A stretch of DNA of 64,000 nt from Vreelandella neptunia (GCF_000712975.1 NZ_JHQL01000002.1:558001-622000); one strand, 5' to 3'; shown: positions 8,847-17,580, numbered from the stretch's first letter. The notes: a model not told the origin generated them from the sequence alone. Numbers and translations: made by a program.

Positions 8847-11021
8847 ATGAGCGAGCGTATCACGCGTCACCGTTTACAGGTGTCAGCAGACCTGGACCGT
8901 TTCATCAATGAACAGGCATTACCGGGCACTGGCGTCGACGAAAACGCTTTCTGGGCCGGCGTTGACGCGCTGTTCCATGAGCTGACACCGAAAAACCGCC
9001 AACTGCTTGAAGAGCGCGACGCACTTCAAGAGAAGCTGGATGTTTGGCACCGTGAAAACCCTGGCCCGGTGAGCGATATGCCGGCTTACCGCAGCTTCTT
9101 AAAAGAAGCCGGTTACCTAGTGGATGCGCCGAACAGCGTTAAAACCACTACTGCCAACGTAGACCGCGAAGTGGCTGTCCAAGCAGGCCCACAGCTGGTG
9201 GTACCTGTCAGCAATGCCCGTTATGCACTGAACGCCGCTAACGCTCGCTGGGGCAGCTTGTACGATGCCCTGTACGGCACTGATGCGATTTCAGAAGAAG
9301 ATGGCGCTGAAAAAGGCACCAGCTTCAACCCAAAACGTGGTCAAAAAGTTATCGCCTATGCCCGTGGCGTACTTGATCGTGCTGCCCCACTGGCTACAGG
9401 CTCTCACCGTGATGCGGTGAAATACACTATTCGTGACGGCCACTTGGTGGTTAGCCTGGAAGGCGGTCGTGAAACCGGCCTAAAAGACTCCGGCAAGCTG
9501 ATCGGCTTTAACGGCGACGCTTCCGCGCCGGAAGCAATCCTACTGGCCAACAACGGCCTGCACCTTGAAATCCAGATCGACGACAGCCACCCAATCGGTA
9601 AAACCGATCCCGCTCACGTGAAAGACGTGGTAGTGGAAGCAGCACTGACTGCCATTATGGATTGCGAAGACTCCGTTGCTGCCGTCGACTCTGAAGATAA
9701 AGTCGGTGTTTATAGCAACTGGCTTGGCCTGATGAAGGGCGACCTGGAAGAGAACATCGACAAAGGTGGCAAAACCTTCAAGCGGACGCTACACGCTGAT
9801 CGTACTTGGCAAACCACTGATGGCAGCACCGTTAAACTGCCGGGTCGTTCGCTGATGTTCGTGCGCAACGTGGGTCACCTAATGACCACACCCGCCATTC
9901 TAGACGAAAACGGCAACGAACTGCCGGAAGGCATTTTAGACGCGGTAGTGACCTCGCTGCTGGCGCTACACGACCTGAAGAAAGACGCCGATCAGCCGCG
10001 TAACTCCCGCGCAGGCTCAGTGTATATCGTTAAACCGAAAATGCACGGGCCAAAAGAAGTAGCGTTCGCCAACGAGTTGTTTGGTCGCGTTGAAGACATT
10101 CTAGGCATGAGCCGCGACACCCTGAAAATGGGCATTATGGATGAAGAGCGTCGCACTACCGTCAACTTGAAGGCGTGTATTGCTGAAGCGGCTTCTCGGG
10201 TTGTGTTCATCAACACCGGCTTCCTTGACCGCACCGGTGATGAAATGCATACCGCCATGGAAGCTGGTCCGATGGTTCGCAAAGGCGATATGAAGAGCGC
10301 TGCGTGGATCACCGCCTATGAGAAGAACAACGTGCAGGTAGGCTTAGCCTGTGGCCTGCGTGGCCGTGCTCAAATTGGTAAAGGCATGTGGGCGATGCCG
10401 GATCTGATGCACAATATGCTAGAGCAGAAGATTGGCCATCCCAAGGCGGGTGCCAACACGGCATGGGTACCTTCACCAACGGCGGCGACGCTGCATGCGC
10501 TTCACTACCACCAAGTCAACGTCACGGACGTTCAGCGCGAGCTGGAAGCCCAGGGCGAGCCTGACTTCTTAGATGACTTGCTCACCGTGCCAGTCGCCGA
10601 AAATGCCAACTGGTCGGATGAAGAGATTCAGCAAGAGCTGGATAACAACTGCCAGGGCATCCTTGGTTACGTAGTTCGCTGGGTAGAACACGGCGTAGGC
10701 TGCTCGAAAGTACCGGACATTCATAACGTCGGCCTAATGGAAGACCGCGCTACCCTGCGCATTTCCAGCCAGCATATTGCCAACTGGCTGCACCACGGCA
10801 TTGTCGATGCACCACGAGTAGAAGAAACGCTTAAGCGGATGGCTAAAGTGGTTGATAAGCAGAACGCTGACGACCCCACCTACACAGCCATGAGCGCCGA
10901 CTTCGAAGGCTCGACTGCCTTTAAAGCAGCCTCTGACCTAGTTTTCAAGGGTCGTGTACAACCTTCTGGCTACACCGAACCGCTACTCCACGCATGGCGC
11001 CAGGTGCATAAAGCGAAGTAA
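8847..11021 (+). CDS. glcB: Malate synthase G
   Basis: Condenses glyoxylate with acetyl-CoA to malate, for growth on glycolate, glyoxylate or C2 units. The 724-residue length and motifs identify the G isoform rather than Ace[15 protein letters not shown] (active-site Arg), [13 protein letters not shown] and the C-terminal [22 protein letters not shown] block, which carries the catalytic Asp. Codon usage is highly biased, suggesting strong expression. Shine-Dalgarno AGGAG lies 6 bp before the ATG. It stands alone, with a terminator directly after; no glycolate oxidase genes are nearby. Confidence 0.98.
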   Translation: MSERITRHRLQVSADLDRFINEQALPGTGVDENAFWAGVDALFHELTPKNRQLLEERDALQEKLDVWHRENPGPVSDMPAYRSFLKEAGYLVDAPNSVKTTTANVDREVAVQAGPQLVVPVSNARYALNAANARWGSLYDALYGTDAISEEDGAEKGTSFNPKRGQKVIAYARGVLDRAAPLATGSHRDAVKYTIRDGHLVVSLEGGRETGLKDSGKLIGFNGDASAPEAILLANNGLHLEIQIDDSHPIGKTDPAHVKDVVVEAALTAIMDCEDSVAAVDSEDKVGVYSNWLGLMKGDLEENIDKGGKTFKRTLHADRTWQTTDGSTVKLPGRSLMFVRNVGHLMTTPAILDENGNELPEGILDAVVTSLLALHDLKKDADQPRNSRAGSVYIVKPKMHGPKEVAFANELFGRVEDILGMSRDTLKMGIMDEERRTTVNLKACIAEAASRVVFINTGFLDRTGDEMHTAMEAGPMVRKGDMKSAAWITAYEKNNVQVGLACGLRGRAQIGKGMWAMPDLMHNMLEQKIGHPKAGANTAWVPSPTAATLHALHYHQVNVTDVQRELEAQGEPDFLDDLLTVPVAENANWSDEEIQQELDNNCQGILGYVVRWVEHGVGCSKVPDIHNVGLMEDRATLRISSQHIANWLHHGIVDAPRVEETLKRMAKVVDKQNADDPTYTAMSADFEGSTAFKAASDLVFKGRVQPSGYTEPLLHAWRQVHKAK

Positions 11022-11043
11022 ACCCGTTTTACGGTATCATCAG

Positions 11044-11072
11044 CCTCGAGGCGCACGCCTCGGGGCTTTTTT
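11044..11072 (+). terminator. Terminator after glcB
   Basis: CCTCGAGGCG pairs with CGCCTCGGGG, followed by CTTTTTT, 22 bp past the glcB stop. Confidence 0.85.
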
Positions 11073-11088
11073 ATAAAGGACAATAATA

Positions 11089-11523
11089 ATGACCGTAATG
11101 ACTGCCGAGCAGATTGAGCACTTTTTAGATGAGGTGTTTCCCCAACGGATGGGCAAAATTGAAAGCGTTGGAGAAATGTGTGCCACGATGCGTTTAACCG
11201 TCGGTTATGAGCATTTGCGCCCTGGCCCACGCGTGTCTGGCCCGACCATGATGGGCTTTGCCGATGTAGCGCTGTATGTGGCCATTTTGGCGCAAATTGG
11301 CCCGGAAGCCATGGCAGTCACCAGCGACTTAAATTGCCACTTCTTACGCGCGGCCTCTGGCGAACACGATATTGTTGCTCACGCCAAACTTATCAAGCTA
11401 GGCCGCCGTTTAGCGGTAGGCGAAGTGCAGATTTTTTCTGTCAGCGATGACACTAAGCCGGTTGCGCATATTACCGCGAGCTATGCGCTGCCAGACAGCC
11501 CAACGGGCCAACCACCGCGCTAA
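11089..11523 (+). CDS. PaaI-family hotdog-fold thioesterase
   Basis: Predicted acyl-CoA thioesterase of 144 residues. VSGPTMMGFADVALYVAIL matches the helix and active-site segment of PaaI/4HBT hotdog proteins, and TSDLNCHFLRAA and VAHITASYAL are the usual strands near the dimer interface. The natural substrate is unknown. The ATG at 11089 has AAGGA 8 bp upstream. It is divided from glcB by a terminator and its stop overlaps that of the convergent DUF423 gene by 4 bp. Confidence 0.85.
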   Translation: MTVMTAEQIEHFLDEVFPQRMGKIESVGEMCATMRLTVGYEHLRPGPRVSGPTMMGFADVALYVAILAQIGPEAMAVTSDLNCHFLRAASGEHDIVAHAKLIKLGRRLAVGEVQIFSVSDDTKPVAHITASYALPDSPTGQPPR

Positions 11524-11897
11524 CGACTGAGCAATGCGGTGACGGCTAAGCCTAACCAGCCTGCCATCAGCAGCAAACCACCGATGGGCGTTACAATACC
11601 AACGCTAAGCCCTACGAGGGCCATTAGGTAAAGCGAGCCTGAAAATGCTGTGATACCCACTGCCCATAGCCCCAGCACTATTTGTTGCCCTGGCTGAGGA
11701 CCCTGGCTGCGCCAAACCAGCACCGCAAGCATGGCCAACGTATGCCACGCTTGGTAACGCACGCCGGTTTCAACGATGTCGACCATAGCAGCACTGGTAC
11801 GCGATGCTAAGCCGTGAGCCGCATAAGCCCCTAATATCACCATTAATGCGCCTGAGAGTGCCACTAAACACCACCAGGGCTTGTCTGCTCGCTGCAT
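11520..11897 (-). CDS. DUF423 small membrane protein (YgdD-like)
   Basis: A 125-residue inner-membrane protein with four hydrophobic segments. WHTLAMLAV, the N-terminal GAYAAHGL with its conserved His, and FSGSLYLMAL are typical of DUF423. The function of the family is not known. CAGGAG lies 7 bp before the ATG at 11897. Its upstream DNA is the 13-bp tandem array 11907-12010, so any promoter must lie in or beyond that array. Confidence 0.88.
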   Translation of the reverse strand: MQRADKPWWCLVALSGALMVILGAYAAHGLASRTSAAMVDIVETGVRYQAWHTLAMLAVLVWRSQGPQPGQQIVLGLWAVGITAFSGSLYLMALVGLSVGIVTPIGGLLLMAGWLGLAVTALLSR

Positions 11898-11906
11898 GCA
11901 TTACTC

Positions 11907-12010
11907 CTGTTTATAGCTACTGTTTATAGCCACTGTTTATAACTACCTTTTATAACTATTGACTATAAGTACTTACTATAAGTATTTGCTATGAATACGC
12001 ATCACAAGTA
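11907..12010. repeat. 13-bp degenerate tandem repeat, 8 units
   Basis: Eight head-to-tail 13-bp units run without a gap from 11907. Units 1-3 read CTGTTTATAGCTA, CTGTTTATAGCCA and CTGTTTATAACTA; units 4-8 drift progressively (CCTTTTATAACTA, TTGACTATAAGTA, CTTACTATAAGTA, TTTGCTATGAATA, CGCATCACAAGTA). The A-T-A core and final TA persist. It begins 9 bp upstream of the DUF423 start codon. Confidence 0.85.
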
Positions 12011-12127
12011 CCCAAAATACGCGATCGATACGCCACTAAGCTGATTAACACGGTCACGTACCTTGAGCGGTACGAAACCGCTACAATAGACAATAATTTG
12101 CTTCACCGACTGGGAATACTTACCGTT

Positions 12128-12349
12128 ATGTCCACTCCTCATGAGTCGATACAACTGACACTCAATGGCGAACCACATACGCTGGCAGCCGGCCTTAGCG
12201 CCGCCGATCTGATCGAGCAATTAGGCCTGACTGGGCGCCGCATTGCGGTGGAAATTAACGAACAAATCGTACCCAAAAGCCAGCTTGCCCAAACGCATTT
12301 AGCCAATGGCGACCAGATTGAAGTCGTTCACGCCATCGGCGGCGGCTAG
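12128..12349 (+). CDS. thiS: Sulfur carrier protein ThiS
   Basis: Ubiquitin-like carrier whose C-terminal glycine is thiocarboxylated and donates sulfur for the thiazole ring of thiamine. The 73-residue product ends in the diagnostic GG (HAIGGG) and has the N-terminal LNGEPHTL strand. I choose ATG 12128 because the upstream TTG at 12098 would add unrelated residues. thiG follows 40 bp downstream, forming a thiS-thiG pair. No THI-box riboswitch is visible upstream. Confidence 0.93.
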   Translation: MSTPHESIQLTLNGEPHTLAAGLSAADLIEQLGLTGRRIAVEINEQIVPKSQLAQTHLANGDQIEVVHAIGGG

Positions 12350-12389
12350 CGCAGCCCGTCACCCGTTTTTGCTTTCACAAGGAACCGCT

Positions 12390-13184
12390 ATGACGCCACT
12401 AACTGATACACCATTTACCGTTGCTGGACGCGAGTTCAGCTCCCGCCTGCTGGTGGGTACTGGCAAGTACAAAGACTTTACCGAGACCGGCGCAGCCATT
12501 GCCCAAAGTGGCGCGGAAATTGTCACCTTTGCCGTGCGGCGCACCAACTTAGGCCAGGATGCTGACGCGCCTAATCTACTCGATGTCGTTTCCCCTCAGC
12601 GCTACACGCTGCTGCCAAACACCGCAGGCTGCTACAACGCCAAAGACGCTGTACGCACCTGCCGCTTAGCGCGTGAACTACTCGACGGTCATAACCTGGT
12701 CAAACTAGAAGTACTCGGCGACGATCACACGCTCTACCCTAATGTGGTCGAGACATTAAAAGCCGCTGAGACACTACTGGCTGACGGCTTTGATGTCATG
12801 GTGTACACCAGCGACGACCCCATTGTGGCACGTGAATTAGAAGCCATGGGCTGCTGCGCCATCATGCCGCTGGGCTCGCTGATTGGCTCAGGGCACGGCA
12901 TTCAAAACCCGCATAATGTACGCCTGATTGTTGAGCAAAGCAGTGTGCCTGTGCTGGTCGATGCGGGCATTGGCACCGCATCTGACGCCGCCATGGCAAT
13001 GGAGCTAGGTTGTGACGGTGTGCTGCTCAACACGGCGATTGCTCACGCCCGTGACCCGCTGCGTATGGCCCGCGCGATGAAATTGGCTGTAGAAGCTGGC
13101 CGCGATGCCTTCTTAGCGGGCCGCATGCAACGCCGCCAGAGCGCCGACCCCTCTTCGCCTTTTGCAGGCCGGATTAACGGCTGA
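12390..13184 (+). CDS. thiG: Thiazole synthase
   Basis: Forms the thiazole phosphate moiety of thiamine from deoxyxylulose 5-phosphate, dehydroglycine and ThiS-thiocarboxylate. A 264-residue TIM barrel beginning [19 protein letters not shown]; the Schiff-base lysine is in VKLEVLGD, and [18 protein letters not shown] plus VLLNTAIA are the phosphate-binding end. The ATG at 12390 is preceded by AAGGAA. Paired with thiS; thiD is elsewhere in the window (28185), while thiC, thiE and the dehydroglycine enzyme are not present here. Confidence 0.97.
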   Translation: MTPLTDTPFTVAGREFSSRLLVGTGKYKDFTETGAAIAQSGAEIVTFAVRRTNLGQDADAPNLLDVVSPQRYTLLPNTAGCYNAKDAVRTCRLARELLDGHNLVKLEVLGDDHTLYPNVVETLKAAETLLADGFDVMVYTSDDPIVARELEAMGCCAIMPLGSLIGSGHGIQNPHNVRLIVEQSSVPVLVDAGIGTASDAAMAMELGCDGVLLNTAIAHARDPLRMARAMKLAVEAGRDAFLAGRMQRRQSADPSSPFAGRING

Positions 13185-13198
13185 TACACAGAGATACC

Positions 13199-13957
13199 AT
13201 GACCGATACCAACGACACCGTGCCCAACAGCGCTAACACCGCCACCACCGGCCCTGAAAACGCTGATGCCCCATTACACCGGCGGGGAATTAAGAGCTAC
13301 GTGATTCGCGCGGGACGCATGACGCCAGCGCAAAGCCGTGGCTTGGAAGACGTTTGGCCACGCTTAGGACTGACGATTGCCGATGGGCGCCAGGACTTGG
13401 ACGCCCTGTTTGGCCGCCAAGCACCACGGGTGGTAGAAATCGGCTTTGGTATGGGCAACTCACTTATTGAGCAAGCCGAGCGCCACCCGGATACTGACTT
13501 TATTGGCATTGAGGTTCACGCACCAGGGGTGGGCAAGCTGCTAGATGAGGTAGATAAACGCGGCCTAACCAACCTGCGCGTTTATCGCGAAGATGCCCTA
13601 GCAGTACTTGAGCAGTGCTTACCGGAAGGTTCATTGACCACCCTGCAGCTGTTTTTCCCTGACCCGTGGCCAAAAAAGAAGCACCACAAGCGGCGTATTG
13701 TGCAGCCTGCGTTTGTTGAGCTGATTCGCACGCGCTTAAAGCCCGGCGGTACTTTCCATATGGCAACCGACTGGGAAGCCTACGCCGAGTGGATGGCCGA
13801 GGTGATGGACGCTGCACACGGCTATGCCAATACTGCTAGCTCAGAAACAGCGCCCTACGTGCCACGGCCTGAGTTCCGCCCACTCACCAAATTTGAAGCC
13901 CGCGGCGAAAAGCTTGGCCACGGCGTATGGGACTTAATCTACCGCCGTGAGGTTTAA
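13199..13957 (+). CDS. trmB: tRNA (guanine-N7-)-methyltransferase
   Basis: SAM-dependent enzyme that makes m7G46 in the variable loop of tRNAs. After a ~30-residue Thr/Asn-rich N-terminal extension come the SAM-binding [12 protein letters not shown], the acidic [15 protein letters not shown], and the hallmark [15 protein letters not shown] tRNA-binding motif, then [10 protein letters not shown]. The 252-residue length is slightly above E. coli TrmB because of the N-terminus. It follows thiG by 14 bp, so it is probably in the same transcript. Confidence 0.97.
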   Translation: MTDTNDTVPNSANTATTGPENADAPLHRRGIKSYVIRAGRMTPAQSRGLEDVWPRLGLTIADGRQDLDALFGRQAPRVVEIGFGMGNSLIEQAERHPDTDFIGIEVHAPGVGKLLDEVDKRGLTNLRVYREDALAVLEQCLPEGSLTTLQLFFPDPWPKKKHHKRRIVQPAFVELIRTRLKPGGTFHMATDWEAYAEWMAEVMDAAHGYANTASSETAPYVPRPEFRPLTKFEARGEKLGHGVWDLIYRREV

Positions 13958-13994
13958 AAGTAGCCATTAAAGGCAGCGATTAACGGCAAGCTAA

Positions 13995-14027
13995 GCGTCG
14001 TTTATGTTCACTTATCGTAAACGACGC
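13995..14027. repeat. 10-bp inverted repeat around the ldhA stop codon
   Basis: GCGTCGTTTA (13995-14004) and TAAACGACGC (14018-14027) are perfect complements with a 13-bp loop; the ldhA stop (14010-14008) is in the loop. No T run follows on either strand, so it is not a classic terminator, but it could cap the 3' ends of the convergent trmB and ldhA transcripts. Confidence 0.6.
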
Positions 14028-15003
14028 GATGCAGCGTACCGCTACCGCGTTCAAAGGCATCAATATTTGCCAGTGTGGTCTCGGCAATGTTGGTCAACGC
14101 TTCACCGGTAAAAAATGCCTGATGCCCTGTAATCAGCACGTTATGGAAGGTTGTTAGGCGCATAAACTGATCGTCATCAATCATCTTGTCCGAGAGATCT
14201 TCGAAAAACAGTTGCTCTTCTTCTTCGTAGACATCTAACCCCAGACGACCAATATGGCCGCTTTTTAAGCCCGCAATGACCGCTTGTGTGTCCACCACTC
14301 GCCCACGCCCGGTATTAATCAGCATCACGCCTTGCTTCATCTGAGCGATGGCATCAGCATTAATCAGGTGATCAGTTTCAGGCGTCAACGGGCAGTGCAG
14401 CGAGATAATATCCGCCTGGGCATAGAGCGACGCCAACGGCATATACTCTACAAACGACTTGGCATTTGGGTTTGGAAAGGGATCGTTGGCAACTACTCGG
14501 CAGCCAAAGCCATGCATGATATCAGCGAAGATCAACCCAATCTGTCCGGTACCAATGATGCCCACGGTTTTACCGTGCAAATCGAACCCCAGCAGACCAT
14601 CCAGAGCGAAATTACCCTCGCGCACGCGGTTGTAGGCACGAAACGTCATGCGATTAAGACTCATCACCAGCGCTACCGCGTGCTCAGCCACCGCGTGAGG
14701 AGAATAAGCGGGCACCCGCACCACGGTAATACCCAACCGTTCGGCTGCGGCTAAGTCAACATGGTTAAACCCTGCTGAACGCAGGGCCACTAAGCGTGTA
14801 CCGCCGTTGTGTAATTGCTCTAACACATCGGCATGTAAGTGGTCATTTACAAAGGCGCAGACGCCCTCAAACCCTTTCGCAAGCGGCGCCGTATCGACGA
14901 CCAAGCGCGCATCAAAAAAGCTGAGTTCATGACAATTCGCAGCATTGGCACGGGTAAGGAAGGTTTGGTCATAAGGTTTAGCACTAAAAACAGCAACGCG
15001 CAT
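14008..15003 (-). CDS. ldhA: D-lactate dehydrogenase, fermentative type
   Basis: NADH-dependent reduction of pyruvate to D-lactate; a D-2-hydroxyacid dehydrogenase of 331 residues that reads closely like E. coli LdhA along its length ([15 protein letters not shown] start, [21 protein letters not shown]-binding [36 protein letters not shown], and catalytic His in [13 protein letters not shown]). Start is the ATG at 15003 with AGGA upstream; a longer reading to 15093 runs into tandem repeats and is not conserved. The unusual tandem repeats 15076-15184 occupy its upstream region. Confidence 0.93.
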   Translation of the reverse strand: MRVAVFSAKPYDQTFLTRANAANCHELSFFDARLVVDTAPLAKGFEGVCAFVNDHLHADVLEQLHNGGTRLVALRSAGFNHVDLAAAERLGITVVRVPAYSPHAVAEHAVALVMSLNRMTFRAYNRVREGNFALDGLLGFDLHGKTVGIIGTGQIGLIFADIMHGFGCRVVANDPFPNPNAKSFVEYMPLASLYAQADIISLHCPLTPETDHLINADAIAQMKQGVMLINTGRGRVVDTQAVIAGLKSGHIGRLGLDVYEEEEQLFFEDLSDKMIDDDQFMRLTTFHNVLITGHQAFFTGEALTNIAETTLANIDAFERGSGTLHRVVYDK

Positions 15004-15075
15004 AGCAGTAGTCCTGGCTCTTGAAGGAAGTTCAGCATAGGCAATTTGGCTATTATCTACTGAAACAGAGCAGGA

Positions 15076-15119
15076 GATAGACATCGAGGTCAAAGAAGAT
15101 AGACATCGGGGTCAAAGAA
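15076..15119. repeat. 22-bp tandem duplication upstream of ldhA
   Basis: Two adjacent 22-bp copies (15076-15097, 15098-15119) starting GATAGACATCG and ending GGTCAAAGAA differ at one base (A/G). Each minus-strand copy carries a TTTGACC that could serve as a -35 element. Confidence 0.85.
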
Positions 15120-15136
15120 AGCAGCCACTAAAAACA

Positions 15137-15184
15137 AGAAAGGTACTGCTAGAAAAAGGTACTGCTAGGAAAAAGTATTGCTAG
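15137..15184. repeat. 16-bp tandem repeat, 3 units
   Basis: Three adjacent 16-bp units: AGAAAGGTACTGCTAG, AAAAAGGTACTGCTAG and GAAAAAGTATTGCTAG. They lie between the sRNA terminator and the 22-bp duplication. Confidence 0.85.
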
Positions 15185-15214
15185 AAAAAAGAAAGCCGCT
15201 CCAAAGGGAGCGGC
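15185..15214 (-). terminator. Terminator of the candidate sRNA
   Basis: A perfect 8-bp GC-rich stem GCCGCTCC/GGAGCGGC (15214-15195) with loop CTTT is followed by TTTCTTTTTT (15194-15185) on the minus strand. Confidence 0.9.
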
Positions 15215-15318
15215 AAAAGACCGTGACTAGCAATGAGAGGGAGAAACCATGACAGAAAACTGGCGCTAATTTTTGCCAAGTAGCTGTCTTGGTTGCCAGC
15301 GTCTCATCAAACGCTGAC
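15185..15318 (-). ncRNA. Candidate Fur-regulated small RNA (~134 nt)
   Basis: A compact minus-strand transcription unit without a reading frame. Promoter elements TTGACG (15353-15348) and TATATT (15330-15325) predict a start near 15318. The RNA would begin with a stem-loop (GTCAGCGT/ACGCTGGC, 8-nt loop), then CCAAG/CTTGG, a single-stranded pyrimidine-rich stretch containing CTCTCATTGCTAGTC (15239-15225), and end at the GCCGCTCC/GGAGCGGC terminator with its T run. A Fur box lies between -35 and -10. The architecture matches RyhB/PrrF-type iron-sparing sRNAs. The homology is not established and expression is inferred. Confidence 0.6.
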
Positions 15319-15324
15319 CATCAC

Positions 15325-15353
15325 AATATAATCATTCTCATTTACCCCGTCAA
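15325..15353 (-). promoter_or_regulatory. sigma70 promoter overlapped by a Fur box
   Basis: TTGACG (15353-15348) and TATATT (15330-15325) are spaced exactly 17 bp. The 19-mer AAATGAGAATGATTATATT (15343-15325) fills the spacer and -10; its core TGAGAATGATTATAT matches 12 of the 14 specified positions or so of the 7-1-7 Fur consensus TGATAATNATTATCA (mismatches at positions 4, 14 and 15, the centre being free). Fur binding here would block the promoter under iron sufficiency. Confidence 0.7.
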
Positions 15354-15400
15354 CCCAAATGCGAATACTTTTTATTTATTTTTAAACTCGTGTTTTTACA

Positions 15401-16315
15401 CTACCCCACCAGCTGCAACCATAACGGTAGTGTTAGCATTGCAAGCAGTGTTTGACCGGTAATAATGGCCGCCATCAGCTCTGCATCACCACCTAGTTGG
15501 CGAGCAAGAATATAAGCTGATGTGGCGGTAGGCAGCGCTGCAAAAAGTAGCGCCACGTCACGGCTGATAGGCTCCAGGCCCACCAAGTTAGCCAATAGCA
15601 GTACTAACGCAGGCATCAGCAGCAGCTTGATGCTATTCGTCGCTATCACGCCACGGTCAAGGCGCAACAATGCCGCAGGGCGCAGCGCCACACCCACGGC
15701 AATTAGCCCTAGCGGCAGCGCTGCAGCACCCAGCAGCCCTACCGTATCCTGGCTCCAACCAGGCAAGCCAACCCCTGAAAGATTAAGCCCTACTCCCGCC
15801 AGGCAGGCTAAAATCAGCGGGTTTTTAGCCAACGCAAGAGCACTTTGTCCAAGGCTTGCACTACCCAGCGTACCTGCTGCCACAAAGCTTGCGACACACA
15901 TCACGTTCACTACCGGTACCATAAGCGCTACCGCTACAGCCGCGACAGTAGCTCCTGTACTGCCATGCAGTGCCGCGGCCCCTGCGACGCCTACATAGGT
16001 ATTAAAACGCACAGCACCTTGAAACACCGAGGTGAAAGCCGCAGGCGTTAGTCCCAAATAGCCACGGAAGCGCCATAGTACTAGGCCAAAAATCCCCATT
16101 GTGCCGAGCAGTACCAGTGCTAAGCGAGCAACCGGCACTTGGCTGACATCGGCAGTCGCCAGCGTACTTATCAGCATCGCAGGAAACAGCACAAAGTAGA
16201 TCAGACGTTCCATCTGCGGCCAAAAACCAGCACTTGGCCAACGGCAGTAGCCAATAGCGGCACCGAGTAAAATCAATAAAAACAGTGGCCCAAGTGCGCC
16301 AGTAATGCTCTCCAT
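15401..16315 (-). CDS. AEC-family (auxin efflux carrier-like) transporter
   Basis: Inner-membrane permease of 304 residues with about ten hydrophobic segments and the two-half symmetry of AEC/BART carriers. ERLIYFVLFPAMLISTLA near residue 36, the NTYVG segment and the C-terminal LPTATSAYILARQLGG are typical. Family members export or import small organic acids or amino acids (e.g. malonate, malate); the substrate here is unknown. ATG at 16315. It ends 58 bp upstream of the sRNA promoter and stands alone. Confidence 0.88.
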   Translation of the reverse strand: MESITGALGPLFLLILLGAAIGYCRWPSAGFWPQMERLIYFVLFPAMLISTLATADVSQVPVARLALVLLGTMGIFGLVLWRFRGYLGLTPAAFTSVFQGAVRFNTYVGVAGAAALHGSTGATVAAVAVALMVPVVNVMCVASFVAAGTLGSASLGQSALALAKNPLILACLAGVGLNLSGVGLPGWSQDTVGLLGAAALPLGLIAVGVALRPAALLRLDRGVIATNSIKLLLMPALVLLLANLVGLEPISRDVALLFAALPTATSAYILARQLGGDAELMAAIITGQTLLAMLTLPLWLQLVG

Positions 16316-16421
16316 TATGATTCCTTATTAACTGCGACATCCCAGCACAGCGACATCCGTCCGATTACTGTTACCATGAAACCAACTTCCACCTTACGGC
16401 CTGCGTAGTGACCATTTTGCC

Positions 16422-16925
16422 ATGAAGAATTTGCCTAAACCTGCCTACTTTACGGGGTTTCCTGCGCTTAAAGTGCTTATCCTCATTACTGGCATCGCAC
16501 TGGCTGCCTGTACGTGGTACGTGTTCGCCAATTGGCTACGCGATGATGGTGATATCACCTGGTTTACACCAAACGCCAACTGCAATCTACACACCAGCAC
16601 CTGCTCAGCGATTCTAGGAGATAAAGGCCGCTTAACCCTGACCGTTGATGCCGATGGCCGAATCGACGCACTGGATATCCTGCCCCTGGATGTCGAAGTT
16701 GAGGGCCTCAACCCCAGCCATGTAACAGTCGACTTTATTGGTCGCGATATGGATATGGGCTTACACCGCTTTGCGTTAACCGCCACAGCGCCAGGACACT
16801 TTCATGGCCAAGGGCAGGTCGGTATTTGTACGCAAGACGTGATGCCGTGGCGGGCGCGGGTTATCCTGGAGACGCCAGAAGGCAAGCTGGGCAGTTGGTT
16901 CGACTTCGACGTGATTAGGAGCTAA
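16422..16925 (+). CDS. Membrane-anchored periplasmic protein, FixH/copper-handling-like
   Basis: A 167-residue protein with a single N-terminal membrane anchor (~17-37) and a periplasmic beta-rich domain. The mature part has a Cys pair (C54, C61), the motif DMDMGLHR (~109-116) and C136/M141 in GICTQDVMPW; the pattern recalls the FixH/YtkA fold, in which Met/His residues handle copper. The next gene, SCO1, overlaps by 1 bp (TAATG), supporting a joint role in copper delivery to cytochrome oxidase. Family membership is a judgement from pattern, not a search; the Met/Cys/His ligand reading is inference. Confidence 0.6.
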   Translation: MKNLPKPAYFTGFPALKVLILITGIALAACTWYVFANWLRDDGDITWFTPNANCNLHTSTCSAILGDKGRLTLTVDADGRIDALDILPLDVEVEGLNPSHVTVDFIGRDMDMGLHRFALTATAPGHFHGQGQVGICTQDVMPWRARVILETPEGKLGSWFDFDVIRS

Positions 16926-17539
16926 TGCGCATGGCAGCTAAACCCATTAACCGTAAATCACTATGGCTAGGGCTACTACTTATATTTGCCCTGCTAACCG
17001 TTTCCGCTATCGGCCTTTACCAGTTTGCCTTCCAGCCTGACGAGGGAGATGTGTCGGGAGGGCCCATAGAAATGCCGTCTACTCAGGGGGATTTTTCACT
17101 GTCTCAGCTAGAGGAAGGTGATATTGCGATTGTTTCCTTTGGCTACACTTACTGCCCTGACGTTTGCCCGATGAATCAGGCTGTTAAGCGCCAAGCGCTA
17201 GCCCAACTAAGCGATACTCAGCGTGAGCGCGTCGTGCCAATCATGGTAACGGTAGATCCTGAACGCGATACGCTGCCACGCATGGAAGAGTATATGCAGT
17301 TCTTTGGCGAGCAATTTATCGGCTTAGTAGGTAGTCAAGAGCAGCTTAACGACGTCGCGGCGCGCTATGGCGTTATTTGGCGGCGTGTGGAAGCACCCGA
17401 TTCCGCCATGGCCTACACCATTGACCACAGCGCATCGCTTTTTTTGGTTAACAGAGACGGCGATATTTTACAGAGAGTACTTTACTCTCCAGCGCCACAC
17501 GGATTAGTGTCAGCGCTAGAGAATGAGCTAGCCCGCTAG
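16925..17539 (+). CDS. SCO1/SenC copper chaperone for cytochrome oxidase
   Basis: Membrane-anchored periplasmic thioredoxin-fold protein that binds copper and assists assembly of the CuA centre of cytochrome c oxidase. One membrane segment (~12-33) is followed by the CxxxC copper site C77-P-D-V-C81 and the third ligand His168 in IDHSAS; VTVDPERDT is another family signature. The 204-residue length is normal. Start ATG at 16925 overlaps the previous stop, so the two genes are translationally coupled. No cytochrome oxidase genes are in the window. Confidence 0.93.
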   Translation: MRMAAKPINRKSLWLGLLLIFALLTVSAIGLYQFAFQPDEGDVSGGPIEMPSTQGDFSLSQLEEGDIAIVSFGYTYCPDVCPMNQAVKRQALAQLSDTQRERVVPIMVTVDPERDTLPRMEEYMQFFGEQFIGLVGSQEQLNDVAARYGVIWRRVEAPDSAMAYTIDHSASLFLVNRDGDILQRVLYSPAPHGLVSALENELAR

Positions 17540-17580
17540 TAAGCAATATAACAAACGCCATACCAACAACGCGCCTGAGT

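Noticed and set aside
11907..12010. CRISPR array
   Set aside because: Units are 13 bp, contiguous and degenerate, with no spacers and no cas genes nearby.
12011..12127. TPP riboswitch upstream of thiS
   Set aside because: No CTGAGA or the conserved GCGTAGGGAA-type segment is present; only a small AGCGGT/ACCGCT hairpin is visible.
12306..12389. N-terminal extension of ThiG overlapping thiS
   Set aside because: ThiG-like sequence begins at the ATG at 12390 with AAGGAA upstream; the extension is the thiS gene in another frame.
15004..15093. 30-residue N-terminal extension of LdhA
   Set aside because: It runs from tandem-repeat DNA; the protein aligns with E. coli LdhA from the ATG at 15003, which has a ribosome site.
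15221..15253. Short frames inside the candidate sRNA (e.g. an ATG at 15250 giving 7 codons)
   Set aside because: No Shine-Dalgarno and very short; the unit looks non-coding.
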